64,000 nt of DNA from Taenia hydatigena (taxonomy: Eukaryota; Platyhelminthes; Cestoda; Cyclophyllidea; Taeniidae): positions 18,469,423 to 18,533,422 of the forward strand of contig JADWOT020000004.1 of NCBI GenBank assembly GCA_036345935.2, in the 5' to 3' direction. Position 1 is the first letter of the stretch. The number at the start of each line of letters is the position of its first letter. The translations under genes were made by a program, and so were the position numbers. The notes beneath the pieces are model-generated. The model did not search any database. It was not told the origin of the DNA and worked only from the letters and a program-made list of their open reading frames with translations. This document shows positions 37,490 through 49,084 of the stretch, piece by piece.

Positions 37490-40400
37490 TGTCCACACTT
37501 TGACTCTACGTAAAGTAGAAATACAAACAGGAAATACAATCAGCACCATGAATTTAGAGAAGGAAAAGCCGTAAGAGAAATACTCATTCACTTAACAACC
37601 TGCCTGGACTAACAATGCCGCGGCTCTGAGACAACGTTTGCGCTGCATCGTATATCCGCTTCTACCCTTCTTCTTCTACTGCAGGGCGTACATAGGATAA
37701 CACGCACCTTGCAGTAACAATGCGATCCTGTCATCACGGTACCACGTAATGGAAGAAGTCTTCTCCTGGCTACCTTCCTCATTCCGCTGCCATCACTCCA
37801 TCCCCACCTCCTCTTATCCCTCCTTCTCCTCCTATCACACAAAAATGTTGTGCCAAAATTGCACGAAAAAGGGGGCAGGAACGAAACAAAGGACGGATAA
37901 GAAAAAGGTGAATGTGGGAGGAGAAAGCAATAAAGGCAGTAAAGAGATAAAGAATATGGAAGGAAGAAGTGGGTATAGGACAAGCGCAATACGATTGGAA
38001 GTAGCCATCCACTATACTCGCGCATATCGCCAAAGGAGACGGTGGGGATGCCGACAGAATTGGAGAGGCCAGCGCTAACAGTGCGGACAATGACAATAGC
38101 ACCTACTAACCTGACCTTCTCCTCCTCCTCCTCCTCACTTTTCTACTTGATACTTGTCCTTTCTTCATGTTTCTCGAACAGTTGAAAGTAGTCAAATGCA
38201 CACCTACCAGCATCAACGCTTGCTGCTCCTCTATTCCACTCCATCGGCATCATTTCGATACAACGACGTCGGACAACTCACACGCACTGCTGCGACAATC
38301 CTTCTAGACAGCCGTCAACACACCACACTTAGGCCAATGCCGACAACGATCAGACAGCCATATTGTTGTTGCAGTGGGATTGAAGAATACGATCTCCAAC
38401 GCTCGTCACACCAGAACCAAAACAGGGAGGTCATGACGAAGATCCACATGTGTCGCAGCGATATGCACAATTTACCGCATAAAATCAGCCAACTCATCCC
38501 TTCCAACACCAATCACCACTACCACCGACACCACCACCATCACCATCGCCGTAGCAAAGCAAAACACGCCGCTATCGGGTCGAAGTTGCCGCTTCTGTCA
38601 ATGGCAGTAGTTACGCATTTGTATGAACAAGTATAAGATTAACTTTCATAACACCTTCGATAACACTTCGGCCATAGTACTACATCAGGTGCTACAATTC
38701 CAAACCTAATGAACAAGGTTGTGCACAGTGACGAATGCAGCTTATATTTGAGCTAAATAAAGGAAAGAATTAAGGATGCTCATTTTCTTATTTGCAAATG
38801 GCTAGAGTTTATTAAGAGCCCTGATGTGTATTCTTAAACGTTAATTAATTGCCCGCAAAAAATTGTTTTTAAACGATCAGCAGTTTTAGCAGTAAGCTTC
38901 TCTCCATCATTTCCTTTCCAATGTCTTCTGATGCAGCCTAATTTAGGTCACTTCATCACTCCTGAGGCCTGTCACTTTGCCTCCATTTGTGTCCATATGT
39001 TCATGTGCACAATCCCTCACTGTCTGTCACCATTATTCGGATGATCGAAGGTGTACAATTTACATCGACCGATGCGGTAAAGTATTCGTCGGTTGTAGGA
39101 TGTGGTGTGCGATGTGTGTAAGTATGCATTGAAACGTGGCCAACGCTTGGGTTCTCATGTGCTCGTTGTGTTGCCCAAAGAGCCTTACAGGCTTGTTTGC
39201 ATTACTATCAACAGCTGACAATTGCATGAGGCTTTTGAAAGTGGTTTGAGGAGACGTGACTCCACTCGAGTATGGTCACTGTGTGTACTTCTTCATTGCG
39301 TGGTGATTGTAAAATGCAAAGTGTAGATTGCGTTGACATGGCAGGGTTCTGTTCCAGTGGTTCTTTTTAAAGTCGTGATAGATGGTAGCAGTAGAGAGAG
39401 ACTTGCTATGGAGGTGCGCAAGGGATGAAGGCCGGAGGCGGCCGGCTGGAAGGACCTTTTGGCTTCCTACCAAAGTAAGGTCTGCGAGCACTGAGTTCCT
39501 ATCATCGTAAATCATAGATAGAGGCTAGATGGGTGGTTGTGGTCATCTTCAGCAGAGTTGGTCTTCGCAGGCGCCTGTGTGGAAGAGAATGAGGTATGCG
39601 AGAGTTGGCGAAGGTTTTATTCACAAATGCGTAATTGGTTTGGTGTATCAGTGTATTGATAGGATAGGTACATTTTGACGTAACTTCTTGAGTTGTTGAA
39701 GGGAGGCGGTGCTGCAGCGTTTAGGACGAGGCATTTTGGAGAAACGGAGTTTAAGGTGGTATTAAGCAGGGAGGGAGGCTTTGCAGCCTTTTTGTGGGCA
39801 GTGTGTCAGATATGATCATTAGCAGTGCATGCTCTCCAACACTTCACTTTTCTATATTCTTTTACAGATGGAGTTGTCTGTTCGTGATTTTTCCACCTCC
39901 GTCAAAAATGTGGTAACCAGTCGGTGAAAATTGGAAACATCACTGTTATAGTAGTAGAGGTGGTACCTTAAAACGGTGACAACACTTGAGCATCCTCACC
40001 GCCGCCGCCGTTGACGCTGAGGACTAAGAAGCGGCATGCCACACACGGAAGTGTGGAGGAAACCCTACTTTAAGAGGCACCCACTACCTATGCTGCCAGC
40101 AGTAATTATCTGCGATTAAGCAAAATATAATCGTCTCAATGCCTGTGGAGGCTGTATATGCCGCAGCTGTGTCCCTGAACGAACAATCGCATCTCCAATG
40201 CAGTGTTGTCATCGTTGGAAGAAGTCGAATGACCTGTAAATGCTATGTATTTGTACATGGTCGATTGAAAATATGATGCGTATGGACGTTTGCCTCTGTT
40301 CTATCAGACATTGGCGTTGCAAAATTGGTGGTGGTATGTAGGGAAGGAAGGAAGGAAGGAGAAAGGGAATAAATAGCTAAGGCAAGGATTGGTGGACGAG

Positions 40401-40700
40401 ATGAGACGGCCGCCTGCATCTAACGAAGCATTTGGATGGCCACGTGGAGGTTGTTGCTGCAGGATTGATGGTGGTAACGTGGGCGATGGGCAGTGCATGA
40501 GCTCTGCATTGACATCACCCATCACACAGTCACTTTTGGCAGTCCTGGCGACGAAGCAGACGAGACGCTCATACGAATAGTAGTAGTAATGCTGGCGTAG
40601 AGATCGGGACAAAGGTGGCAGCACTGTGCGTGGAATGCTGAGGTATATCAAACGCAGCACAGCATCGTACCAAATTTGATGGACAACCGACGGCCAACAC
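37490..40700. other. Low-complexity stretch with trinucleotide tracts
   Basis: Rich in CTC/CCT and CAC/ACC triplets (for example 38119-38138 and the His-coding tract near 38511-38550). Long frames such as 38154-38636 plus and 37609-38102 minus owe their length to this composition. A possible minus exon ends near 37708 at a GTGCGT donor, but its phase does not fit the exons downstream. Confidence 0.35.
40341..40362. repeat. (GGAA)n microsatellite
   Basis: Four to five GGAA units within a purine-rich tract. Confidence 0.85.
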
Positions 40701-40769
40701 CACCACATTTCACAAGGCGGCACATCGTTGCCTGTAGGAAAATGCAGTAAGGAAGGGAAATAGTAGTCT

Positions 40770-40960
40770 GATACCTCCTCCTCCTACTTCTCCTCGAAAC
40801 GAATGCCCATTTGCGTGAACACTCGAGCCTCGCACATTGTAACACAACTTGCCATCAGTGTGGACCACTAGGTCATGTGTGATGATGTAGTAGGTCTCCC
40901 TTCCCACCTTCTTCCACACCCTCTTCAGATTTTTTCGCCGGTCCTCCCATCCCACACCAA
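40770..40960 (-). CDS. Possible exon, unrecognised
   Basis: The minus frame after a CAG at about 40950 reads a Gly-rich lead, then GWEDRRKNLKRVWKKVGRE and YYIITHDLVVHTDGKLCYNV, until a weak GTAGGA donor. The charged and hydrophobic alternation looks protein-like, but all three minus frames are partly open here and no family is recognised. If real, it would belong to the same minus-strand gene as 41322-41526 and 42065-42201. Confidence 0.3.
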
Positions 40961-41321
40961 CTCCTCCACCACCTACTGCGCACACTGCCAAATAATAGTC
41001 TCAAGTGGTTCCATCTTAGCATACAATCAGCCCCTCAAGTAGCCAGCAGTGGAAAGGCCAAGTGCCCAATAAGCACACCACCTTCTACCCACGCGGACAT
41101 TCTAGCAACTGTGAGTCACCACTACCATGCATTCATTACTCCTAATAAAGAGGGGAGAGGACAGGCAGAGGGCAAAGGCCAACAACTTACACACGAATTG
41201 AAAGTATGCGGACACGAAGGACACAAAGGACAACGTTATGAAAGACAAAACATCCTTACATGAGCGGAGTAATGCCAAAGGTGAGATGTTCGCACTTGGC
41301 CAACGAGGAAGATCACCTCAC

Positions 41322-41526
41322 CTGAAGCAATTGACGACTCAACTGTCCGCAGTCTTGTCGCAACTGCCACAGCGCCACCAGAAGTTAGAGGTATTGACGT
41401 AGCAAACATGACGTCGCCGTATGGTGATGAGGACCATTCTTCACTTCCTACTCTCCGAAGGCTTGGACGATGTGATAGTGGCGCTGGAAGGCATCCTCCA
41501 TTTCGGTCAAGCATGCACAAATACAT
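41322..41526 (-). CDS. Possible exon, unrecognised
   Basis: Minus frame with varied composition (segments PSLRRVGSEEWSSSPYGDV and AVAVATRLRTVESSIASG) ending at a GTGAGG donor at 41321 with a 1-base overhang. The acceptor is uncertain, and the frame continues past the donor, so the exon end is not proven. Confidence 0.3.
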
Positions 41527-41700
41527 TCTATTTACTGGTCAGTTAACCCGAAGCGATAACAGCAACAACAAAAATATCAACGGCGACAACGACAAGGGCA
41601 ACAAGAAGAAAGAGAACGCAGCACGCGTCGAATGTTGTTGCGAAGGCGTCTTCTTCACTGCAAAGGCAAAAGGCGCATTGAGGCGTATTGATAGCAGCAG

Positions 41701-41733
41701 AAGTAGTGGTAGTAGTAGTAGTAGTAGAGGTAG
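41701..41733. repeat. (AGT)n microsatellite
   Basis: About ten AGT/GGT triplets, read as poly-Ser in one plus frame. Confidence 0.9.
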
Positions 41734-41980
41734 ATAAAGGCGCACTTAATGTAAGGCGAAGGGACTGTTGGTGAGCCTCCGACCCAACTGTCTAATGAGA
41801 GCGAAATCGATGATGGCGATAAAGATGGATGGTGGATGGGTTGGTAGAGAATCAAGAGAGGTGAGTAGGTAGCATTCACTCACCCGACATGCTGTCTGGG
41901 TTAACGATGTCGAGAGCCGATGAGAGGAGGGGTAGGGGAGCATTGTCCTCCAACTCGTGCCTTTCCTCTAGAGGGACGGC

Positions 41981-42018
41981 CGACGATGATGATGGTGGTG
42001 ATGATGATAACCCGTGTG
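41981..42018. repeat. (GAT/GGT)n trinucleotide tract
   Basis: Imperfect GAT and GGT triplets, read as an Asp-rich run in one plus frame. Confidence 0.8.
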
Positions 42019-42064
42019 TGGTTGTAACTTGCCTTGACTACACTTCATCGTCCCACCTCCTCAC

Positions 42065-42201
42065 TGGGCACCAACCACGTGGTTGGGCGAGGAGGCAGTT
42101 CTACTGCTGGTGACTGAAATGGTTGTCCCTCCTCCCTGCACCTGCACTTGCCCCTCATCCTCCTCGTAAGGAATGTGTAAGTCCTTCACTTCATAGTTCA
42201 C
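42065..42201 (-). CDS. Probable exon, unrecognised protein
   Basis: After acceptor TTGCAG the frame codes VNYEVKDLHIPYEEDEGQ, then a Gly/Thr/Ser-rich stretch ending NHVVGA, with a 2-base overhang at a GTGAGG donor (137 bp). Both splice sites are near consensus and the other frames are closed. An acidic, probably disordered segment. The polypyrimidine tract upstream on the minus strand is unusually long because it is the reverse of the GAAG/GAA microsatellite at 42251-42296. Confidence 0.4.
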
Positions 42202-42250
42202 CTGCAAGCCTGCGTTAAGGGAAAAGAGGAGAAGGTGGAGGAGAAGAAAG

Positions 42251-42296
42251 GGAAGGAAGGAAGGAAGGAAGAAGAAGAAGAAGAAAAAAGAAGAAG
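42251..42296. repeat. (GGAA)n(GAA)n microsatellite
   Basis: Five GGAA units pass into six or more GAA units. On the minus strand it is a pure pyrimidine run immediately upstream of the exon at 42065-42201 and could act as part of its 3' splice signal. Confidence 0.9.
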
Positions 42297-42299
42297 CAC

Positions 42300-43355
42300 A
42301 CCTCACTTTTCTTTTACAATTCGCAGGTACTCATCGGGAAAGCAGCCTGTGAATCCCCGCATTTTCCCACGTTCCACAGTTCCGCTAGCACTGGGAAAAA
42401 GGCATCATGAGATCAAGCAAAAGGTCGCACATACAAATGCCCATTAAAGGCTGTCTTGGAGAAGCAGTGAGGTGGATTTTGCCGAATGAGAAACATCAAT
42501 CCCCTCTTGATGGTCGCTTAGACCGCCATCAATGCGCGCCGCATGCGTCAGCAGATCCCCAAGGAGCTCCAACTCTTACCTAACCCTCCTCTTCGACCGT
42601 GCTGGGGACGGCATCTGATGCCGGATTGCAGTCAGCAGCTCCTCCAATGGATGCGGTGAGATACCGCTGACGAAAAGCGGCGATAACCACCGCCATTCCA
42701 CATTTATACCTGTTGTCCACCTCTGATCTTTATCAAAAGATTTATTTATGTGCCCACACTCCTTAATCTGACCCTTCCATGAAGCTTAAAATAAAACTTG
42801 TTTTAAGTGATCACTTCAACGATTTTCAAAATGAAATAGTTGGGAGAACTTCAAAATTTATCAAGATCTCGTAACTACCACAGGTTTCCTGGGGTCTGGC
42901 GGAATTCACTATGCTCCCACTGAAGGAAGCATCGGATCTTACCTGCTTCTAGGTCCCAAAAATACAAAACATTTGTACCATAACTACAGAAAATACCACT
43001 CCTGCATAATTACATTCATCAAACAAGGAGCATTCTGAGAATAAATAACAAACTCAAGGAAAGAGACTTAGTTCCTCGAAGAAATATTAAATTAGGAAAA
43101 AATTTTGCTACGGAGACATCAATCCTAATTTCAAACCAAAGGTGACTGACTCGAAGGTGACAAGTCGAATGCAAGCAATAATCGGTTGTGCAATTCATCA
43201 AAGCTGGCATCAAAATTATCGTTATCGTCAGCAGCAGGTATAAACGAGGGTTCAAAAGGCGGAGCCAAAATTCACAGGGCCTCAGGTACCGCCATTTCAA
43301 TTCATTGTCGGATTCGGGATGGCTTTTTACTCCAAAATGGCTTTGACATTCATTT
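42300..43355. other. Intergenic stretch 3' of the MetAP1 pseudogene
   Basis: No gene or repeat recognised. A minus frame at 43019-43399 overlaps the end of the MetAP1 last exon in another frame and is a shadow. Confidence 0.4.
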
Positions 43356-46204
43356 TCAGGGCGTACAACTGGTCCACAAAATGCGGTCGCCAGCAGCAAC
43401 AGAAATGCGGCGTGCAGTCACCACCTCCAGCGGAGGGCCGCCTTCCAGCATGGCAGGTGTTTCGATTACTTCGCCACGTTTGACAACAATCATGGTATGC
43501 TCGAATTGGGCGGATCGCAAACCATCGATTGTGGCAGCTGTCCATTTGTCCGGCCACATTTCATCCTTCCAGCTGCCCTCGTTGATCATTGGCTCGATTG
43601 TGAAACAATGACCTGGAGCTGTCGATCCCACGGCTTTGTTTTCTGTCGGTGATAAATAGAGAGCTGTAGAGCGTGTGCTTAAATTAATTTAGTAAGTAGG
43701 TTTTTGTAATGAGTTATACCTTATTAGGGGAAGTAGACGTAAAATAAAAGGACCTTTTGTACTCGTTTACGGCATTATATAAGCCTCGGTTCAGGTCACT
43801 TTGCAAATAAAAATGCCTGCAGTTTTAAATACCAATCAAACCTAATTGGAACCGGTAACGCAGCGATGTCTGAAAGGAGTCCAAATGGGGCGAAATAAGG
43901 TGTTGTAAACAACTGAGAAACCTGGGGCTAAAACAAGGCAAGTCGCCCCTGCACTACTTTACGACATTGTTAATTTTGTCGAAACGGTTTTATCACTGCT
44001 ACGCATTTAAAACGCAACCCAGTTACAAACTTTAGCCTTATTATGTAAAACAGTCGCTACTGCTGCTTAATGGGCCCAAACACTTTGACCCAGTGGTTCT
44101 CCAGGTATCATGGATCAAATAAGTAGACTCAGGAGAAGAATTATTCGGGCGGCAAGTTTTGATGAGTAGTGACTTACGAGCATAGTGGGGTGTTGGGTGG
44201 ACAGTGGAAGAGTCTGTACACACCGTGGCCGCAGTAGGTTCGCACCACCCAAAAAACCGTCAACATTTGCGTGCCGTTGAATGACGTCTCCCATCTCGCA
44301 ATACTTCCTCCCCACACGAACTGCGGTAGGTGAAAACATTATCACCTCATCGGTTTACAAAAATTTAAGTCAAATAGTCTATTTAGTGGTCAGAAAGCAT
44401 TGCCATTTAAAGTAGAGGTCGGTCAATGGAGGGGTTCACCTCATACAAAAGTCTTTAAGTTCACATAAGAGAGCAACGAGTAACTCGCTTCAAGTTTAAA
44501 TAACAACTGAAAAGCACCTGCCAGCACAGCTGAAACATTCTGTGTGTGTGGATAAAAAACGTGCTAACGTTCCCACTCCTCCAAAAGGATCTATCCCTTT
44601 TGCCATTTCGCCACACAGCAGTTTATGAACAAGCGCTCAGGGTGATCCAGGCGTTCCACGGGCTATGTATTGCTGTCCTGTAGGCGGGAAATGCTGATAA
44701 CCACCACGATCGAGACAAGAGACGACAGACAGACAGAATTCTTCGAGAGAGTTCATTCAAACCATTCAAATTTATTACTGATCGACGGCCGAACGTCCCG
44801 CCTTCCTGCAGTACTTTGTGTAAACTCCTTAGAAGATAGAAGTGAGCCTTTACTTTTCGCAAGAAACTTCTATTTCCACACGTTTTTGGATGCATGCAAA
44901 CAGTAAAACAGTCGCCTCAAGCTCACTTTGTCCATGCACGACCTACGCAGGGCACCAGCGACACCAATTCGACATATCTGGAACACACCACGATACGATA
45001 AACGCCCTTCAAAGCAGGCAAACAGATAAAAGAATGCGCAATTGGGCTAAAAATTGAGACCTAAATGAGCACACAGACGCACTTCGGAAGGTATGCGACC
45101 TCGATGAATTGAGTAAATGTGCAAAGATTAAAGCAAAAGGGCTCACCAGCATCCACTGACTTGGCCAGGCAGTTGTAGGTGTTATTCACCAATCGAATAG
45201 ATCTCTTGTTGAGGATTCTCACGAAGACCGTCTCGTTTAAATTGCCATGGAAACCACCAAAGTAGGTGGTTATGTCAACTGAGCATCAAAGAAGGGTCAA
45301 GGGTAGAAACCGTCAGCATTACATTATGAGGAAAAGTACCACTGAGCAATAAACGATGGAATAGCACCAAAGTTGGAATCAGCAAAGTTTTACACAAATC
45401 CAGTTTACCTCTAACCGCTGTCACTTCTGATGATGACTTGTTCAATTTGCTTAAAAATTACGCCGATTTAAATGTACCTGTCTTGTGAGGATGGTGCTGT
45501 CAAGCTATAGTGTTAGCTTACGCACAGTTTGAAGTGAACGTATCCAAAGCGCTCTTCAGATCAAAATAATCCACACAGAACTCATTCGTGAGGTTAAATC
45601 AGTAAGCAGCTTATTCCGATTTTAACTTGTATAAATTTCATATTATGCCGAGGACTTACTGTTAAGAATGTCTCCTTCGGCAAGAGGCCGCTGATTGAGA
45701 ATACCATGACAAACTGCTTCGTTTACCGATCTAAGGGTAACGAAGACCAATTATCGAAGGAAGGAGAAACTTACGTGCGAAGGGGATAACCCTCCCGATC
45801 TATGCAGGCCTCGTGGACAATTCAATCGATTTCGTCAGTTGTCACACCAACTCCAACCATCGCGATTGCCTCATCGAGAACTTCTCGTGTCAACTAAGAG
45901 GGTTACGCAAAATAAGTGGGTCAGTTCTACTCTTCCAGTCTGGCGCACCCCCTCGATTCCCTCTCCATTGAGCCCAATAATCGAGTGAGAGCTCTTGGTC
46001 TCCCGTTCTGACACCGGAACTCTAGTATCCGCGTCGTCGAGGCGCGTGATACGCTCTGGAACAGTCCTAAATAAAATCTAAAAGAAAACTGTCAATGCAC
46101 TTTTAGACGCAACAACTTACCTTCTTTGCCGGTCTAAGTGGACCGGTGAAATGGTAGCCATTGAATGTGCTGTCCAGTTCCCCTCTAATGATTTCTACCA
46201 AGAC
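43356..46204 (-). pseudogene. METAP1: Methionine aminopeptidase 1 pseudogene, seven exons, 5'-truncated
   Basis: MetAP1 removes the initiator Met from new cytosolic proteins, using two metal ions held by conserved Asp, His and Glu. Seven exons follow MetAP1 in order: 46121-46204 (GYHFTGPLRP), 45931-46077 (TVPERITRLDDAD, GEGIEGVRQTGR), 45775-45893 (LTREVLDEAIAM, VGVTTDEID), 45660-45730 (SVNEAVCHGILNQRPLAEGD), 45147-45278 (DITTYFGGFHGNLNET), 44178-44320 (KYCEMGDVIQRHANVDGF, VVRTYCGHGVYRLFH, PHYA) and 43356-43642 ([28 protein letters not shown], divergent tail). Introns are 43, 37, 44, 381, 826 and 535 bp, all GT..AG with consistent phases. Damage: in-frame TGA at 45822-45824; about 11 residues absent between exons 3 and 4; metal-ligand Asp of the HGD-L-NET motif changed to Asn; two frame breaks in exon 6, near 44251 and near 44187. 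The N-terminal zinc-finger exons are missing where the Gypsy fragment begins. The kept introns rule out a retrocopy. The frame breaks lie in homopolymers and could be sequencing errors; the Asp to Asn change, TGA and deletion are harder to explain that way. Confidence 0.85.
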
Positions 46205-46207
46205 CTG

Positions 46208-47038
46208 GGCAATCAAACAAACCGAAGCAGAACCCATGAAGTCGCAAGACGCCGAGACAGTCGCGCCAACCTTTTTCAATCATTGGATCTGTCAACACTG
46301 AGTGCCCGAATCAGCCCATAGCAACCAAGGTCCTAATTTCGAAAGCCGACTCTTCGCTGAACTATGCAACGGACAAGTGGGAAGAACCAACCGGACCCTG
46401 ATAGGACTACTAAGGGCTTTTACGAAGGAGACACGACCGGAAGATTGGGATTTAAACCTTGGACGCGCTCTTCTCGCCTATAGGGCTACGGCCCATACAT
46501 CAACCGGTGTCTCTCCATTCAAGACGCTCACAGGCCGCGAAATGAGAGCCCCCTCCGACGTATTCCTACCGGGTAAGGAAGTGACTACTGACAATACCCC
46601 GGAGTACGTACTACGTCTCAAAGAAGGGGTAAGAAAGACGTTTAATTTTGCCCGTCGACACCTACAAATTTCTCATACCAGACAAAAGAAATACTACGAC
46701 AAGCACAGTCGACTCACCGCCTACCATGAAGGTGATATCGTCTAAATATATCGGCCGATTCCCCTACCTGGAAAACATTGCAAATTTCACCATCCTTGAA
46801 GTAAAGACCACTTCCGCGTAGTAAAAGTTATGTCTCCCACGAACTACCTCGTCTGGAATGCAGACCTCCGTATCGAGCCAATAACCGTCCATCACAATAA
46901 GATCCGACCTTACAGAGGTGCTCCTCCGCTCGTTTACGAGGACGAAACCTCCGTAATCGTAGAAGAAAGGAAACCACTCGATAGTTTAAAAAAAGGGGAA
47001 TCAATAGGAGTAGCACCGAGGACGGCACTCAAAGGATG
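46208..47038 (+). mobile_element. Dead Ty3/Gypsy pol fragment (integrase, C-terminal part)
   Basis: One plus frame from about 46208 to 47038 matches the integrase part of Ty3/Gypsy polyproteins: MKSQDAETVAPTFFNHWIC, then HSNQGPNFESRLFAELC, NGQVGRTNRTLIGLLRAF, LAYRATAHTSTGVSPF and LTGREM, and after 46745 the C-terminal RVVKVMSPTNYLVWNADLR and HHNKIRPYRG. It carries stops at 46299-46301, 46743-46745 and 46797-46799, an in-frame loss of about 20 residues between ELC and NGQV, Asn at the second catalytic Asp of the DDE triad and Gly at the catalytic Glu. Protease, reverse transcriptase and RNase H are absent, so it is 5'-truncated. Antisense to the MetAP1 pseudogene, which it abuts within about 10-30 bp. 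Confidence 0.88.
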
Positions 47039-47045
47039 AGGAGGC

Positions 47046-47241
47046 TGTGTAATGCTTATGTTCTTTAAATGTGTTTTGTAGGCCAGATGCGGGAGAACAA
47101 TTTGAACCTGGTTGCGGAGCGGCGTGGTAACTTCCAGGAGCGCAACTTACTCCCGTCCTGCACTCTTCTACAAGGTCCCGTTGTGCCCTCTCTCTTACCC
47201 ATAATAAACATGTCCGAAGCGTGTTCAGACTTCTAATGACA
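47046..47241 (+). repeat. Possible 3' LTR of the Gypsy fragment
   Basis: It follows the pol end after a purine-rich stretch (about 47030-47044), begins with TG at 47046 and contains AATAAA at 47203-47208. A plausible end is the CA at 47240-47241. No second LTR exists in the window to confirm the limits. Confidence 0.35.
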
Positions 47242-47444
47242 AGGGCGGTAAGAAGGAAGAGGAAGAACCCTCTACTATTGCATTCAATCAGACCAGCAAA
47301 TCTAGCAAATCTTGAACGCCTTTCAACACATGGAGTGCAACTTGACATCTTTTGCTTACCGTCCCCGGTGCTACCCTTGTGGCTTTCCCTCTTCTACTAG
47401 TGCGTAAACTTCACCTTCGTAACCAGCGCGAAGGTAGTTTGTAG

Positions 47445-48175
47445 ATGAGACCCTTCACTACACGGAAGAGCATCGTCCTCGACAATCCCTTTGCTCAACC
47501 TCTACCGTCATTTCATCACAGAATAATTAGTGCTGTAAGAAAACATCCACGAGTCAACCGTGCCAGTCACCAAATTTCTATGCAGCTGAGACGAGACTTG
47601 ATGGCAACTTCACTGGGTTCGAGTAGAGTTTCGTAAAAGGTTTATAAAAGGAAGTATGGTATTCAACACACTTCCTTGGGATAGAATTTCGTGTCTATTC
47701 CTCTTTGGAGTTGCTTGTCATATGCCTACCTAGGTTCTAGCCGGCTAGTAGAGGAGTGAGAGATGTCGCGCCTTCACTTAATCAACACCTTTATGAGGAT
47801 ACGGTAGTGAAACTCCACGGCTAGTGTCGGTTCCGTTGTTAATAGCTTTCTAGCAGAACACGAGACTAGGGCGGTTGCCGGAAGTGGACGTAATTTTCAG
47901 GCCTTTCTGCTTGAAGTCATCAATGATTTCTCCGTTCGTGGAATATACGCACTTATTTTACCCTGCTGAGGTGTACCACACGGCAGTAGAAATCAGGATG
48001 GAAGTACTTTAAGCTGTGGTTTGCTTTTCGCAGCCACTGACGTAGCCCTCCATGACTTTCCCAGAGACGAAGAATACACATCACACAAGAGAAGGAACTG
48101 AGGCTGTCGGCATGATCTAGAGGTCAGCCCACCCGGCGGAGGTACAATGGCCGACTAAGGGGTTCTTAACTGACA
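47445..48175 (+). repeat. Dispersed repeat family 2, copy A
   Basis: Roughly 70-75% similar, with gaps, to the reverse complement of 49085-49700 and so to 62145-62760. Shared blocks include the stretch around 47530-47600, the one at 47720-47760 and the one at 48115-48165. Translation shows SHQISMQLR in this copy and GHQISMQLR in the other, but neither copy has a coherent long protein. Class unknown. Confidence 0.55.
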
Positions 48176-48225
48176 GTTGGACTTTAAAAAGAAAAAACAA
48201 AGCATTGCATTTGTGCTAGAAAATT

Positions 48226-48298
48226 AAAAGTCGACCTTGAACGGTGTGTGGGAAGCGGAAATGAAATTCTCGAACAGCTATCCTTAACGGCTAGGCCA
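48226..48298 (-). repeat. Degenerate tRNA-like element, left-arm copy
   Basis: Mirror of 63547-63619. The A-box-like part is kept, with a few mismatches, but the B box is altered at two or more positions, so this copy is less likely to recruit RNA polymerase III. Confidence 0.35.
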
Positions 48299-49084
48299 CC
48301 GACCCACTTTCCTTATGAATGAATACATTCGAATCTCAGGGGTAGAAATGTGGATATCGTTAGTGCTCTCAAATCTGAACAAGCTATAATGTAGAGAATA
48401 AATTCATGAAACCCTAATTCTGCAAAAAAACTGCTCTGCTTCCCCAATTTACGCTTTTATGGAGACGGAGTAGACTGGAACAGCAGGGATGGGCAGATGT
48501 TTTGACGAATCATACTAATTGAACTGTCAAAGCTGACAACCATCCTCGTCAATGGGTGAAGCACAAATTTACACATCCATGGGAAATTGCTACCAGGGTG
48601 TTTAGTCATCTTGGCCGCAACTGAAACAAACCATATGGTGCATTTATATTTCCCTCCTCCCAAGTGGAAACGTGTCCCACAGACTATATGACCAGGACAA
48701 TGCGGTAGGGAAACAGAAGACCTCTTCGTCTACGAATTACTCATTCCTTTAATGGGCTTTTGATAAAAATAATTAAAACTGGGGTTTCTTGGCCCAGAGC
48801 AGAGATTCCTCCGCACGCTAAACCGCGCGTGAAGCCCAAGTCACTGAAGAGGCATTTGACCCGTTCGCAAAACAGGAGTAGTGCATTCTCCGCTATTTGT
48901 ATCCAACACCTTTACCCATGAATACATTGTTAAAACTAACGAAAATCCAATTTCTACTTGTTGAGAAAATTGTTCTACTATTCCGCCAATCAGGCATGGA
49001 AAAGCGCTTTGTTGTCTGACATTTTTGAGGGCAATACGAGTAGAACCTTCGCAATGGGGATGTGATGCATTTGTTCCCTACTTG

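Noticed and set aside
38154..38636. 160-codon plus frame with a His-rich tract
   Set aside because: Its length comes from CAC/CAT triplet composition. The upstream part lacks splice or start context, and the minus strand has better exon candidates in this area.
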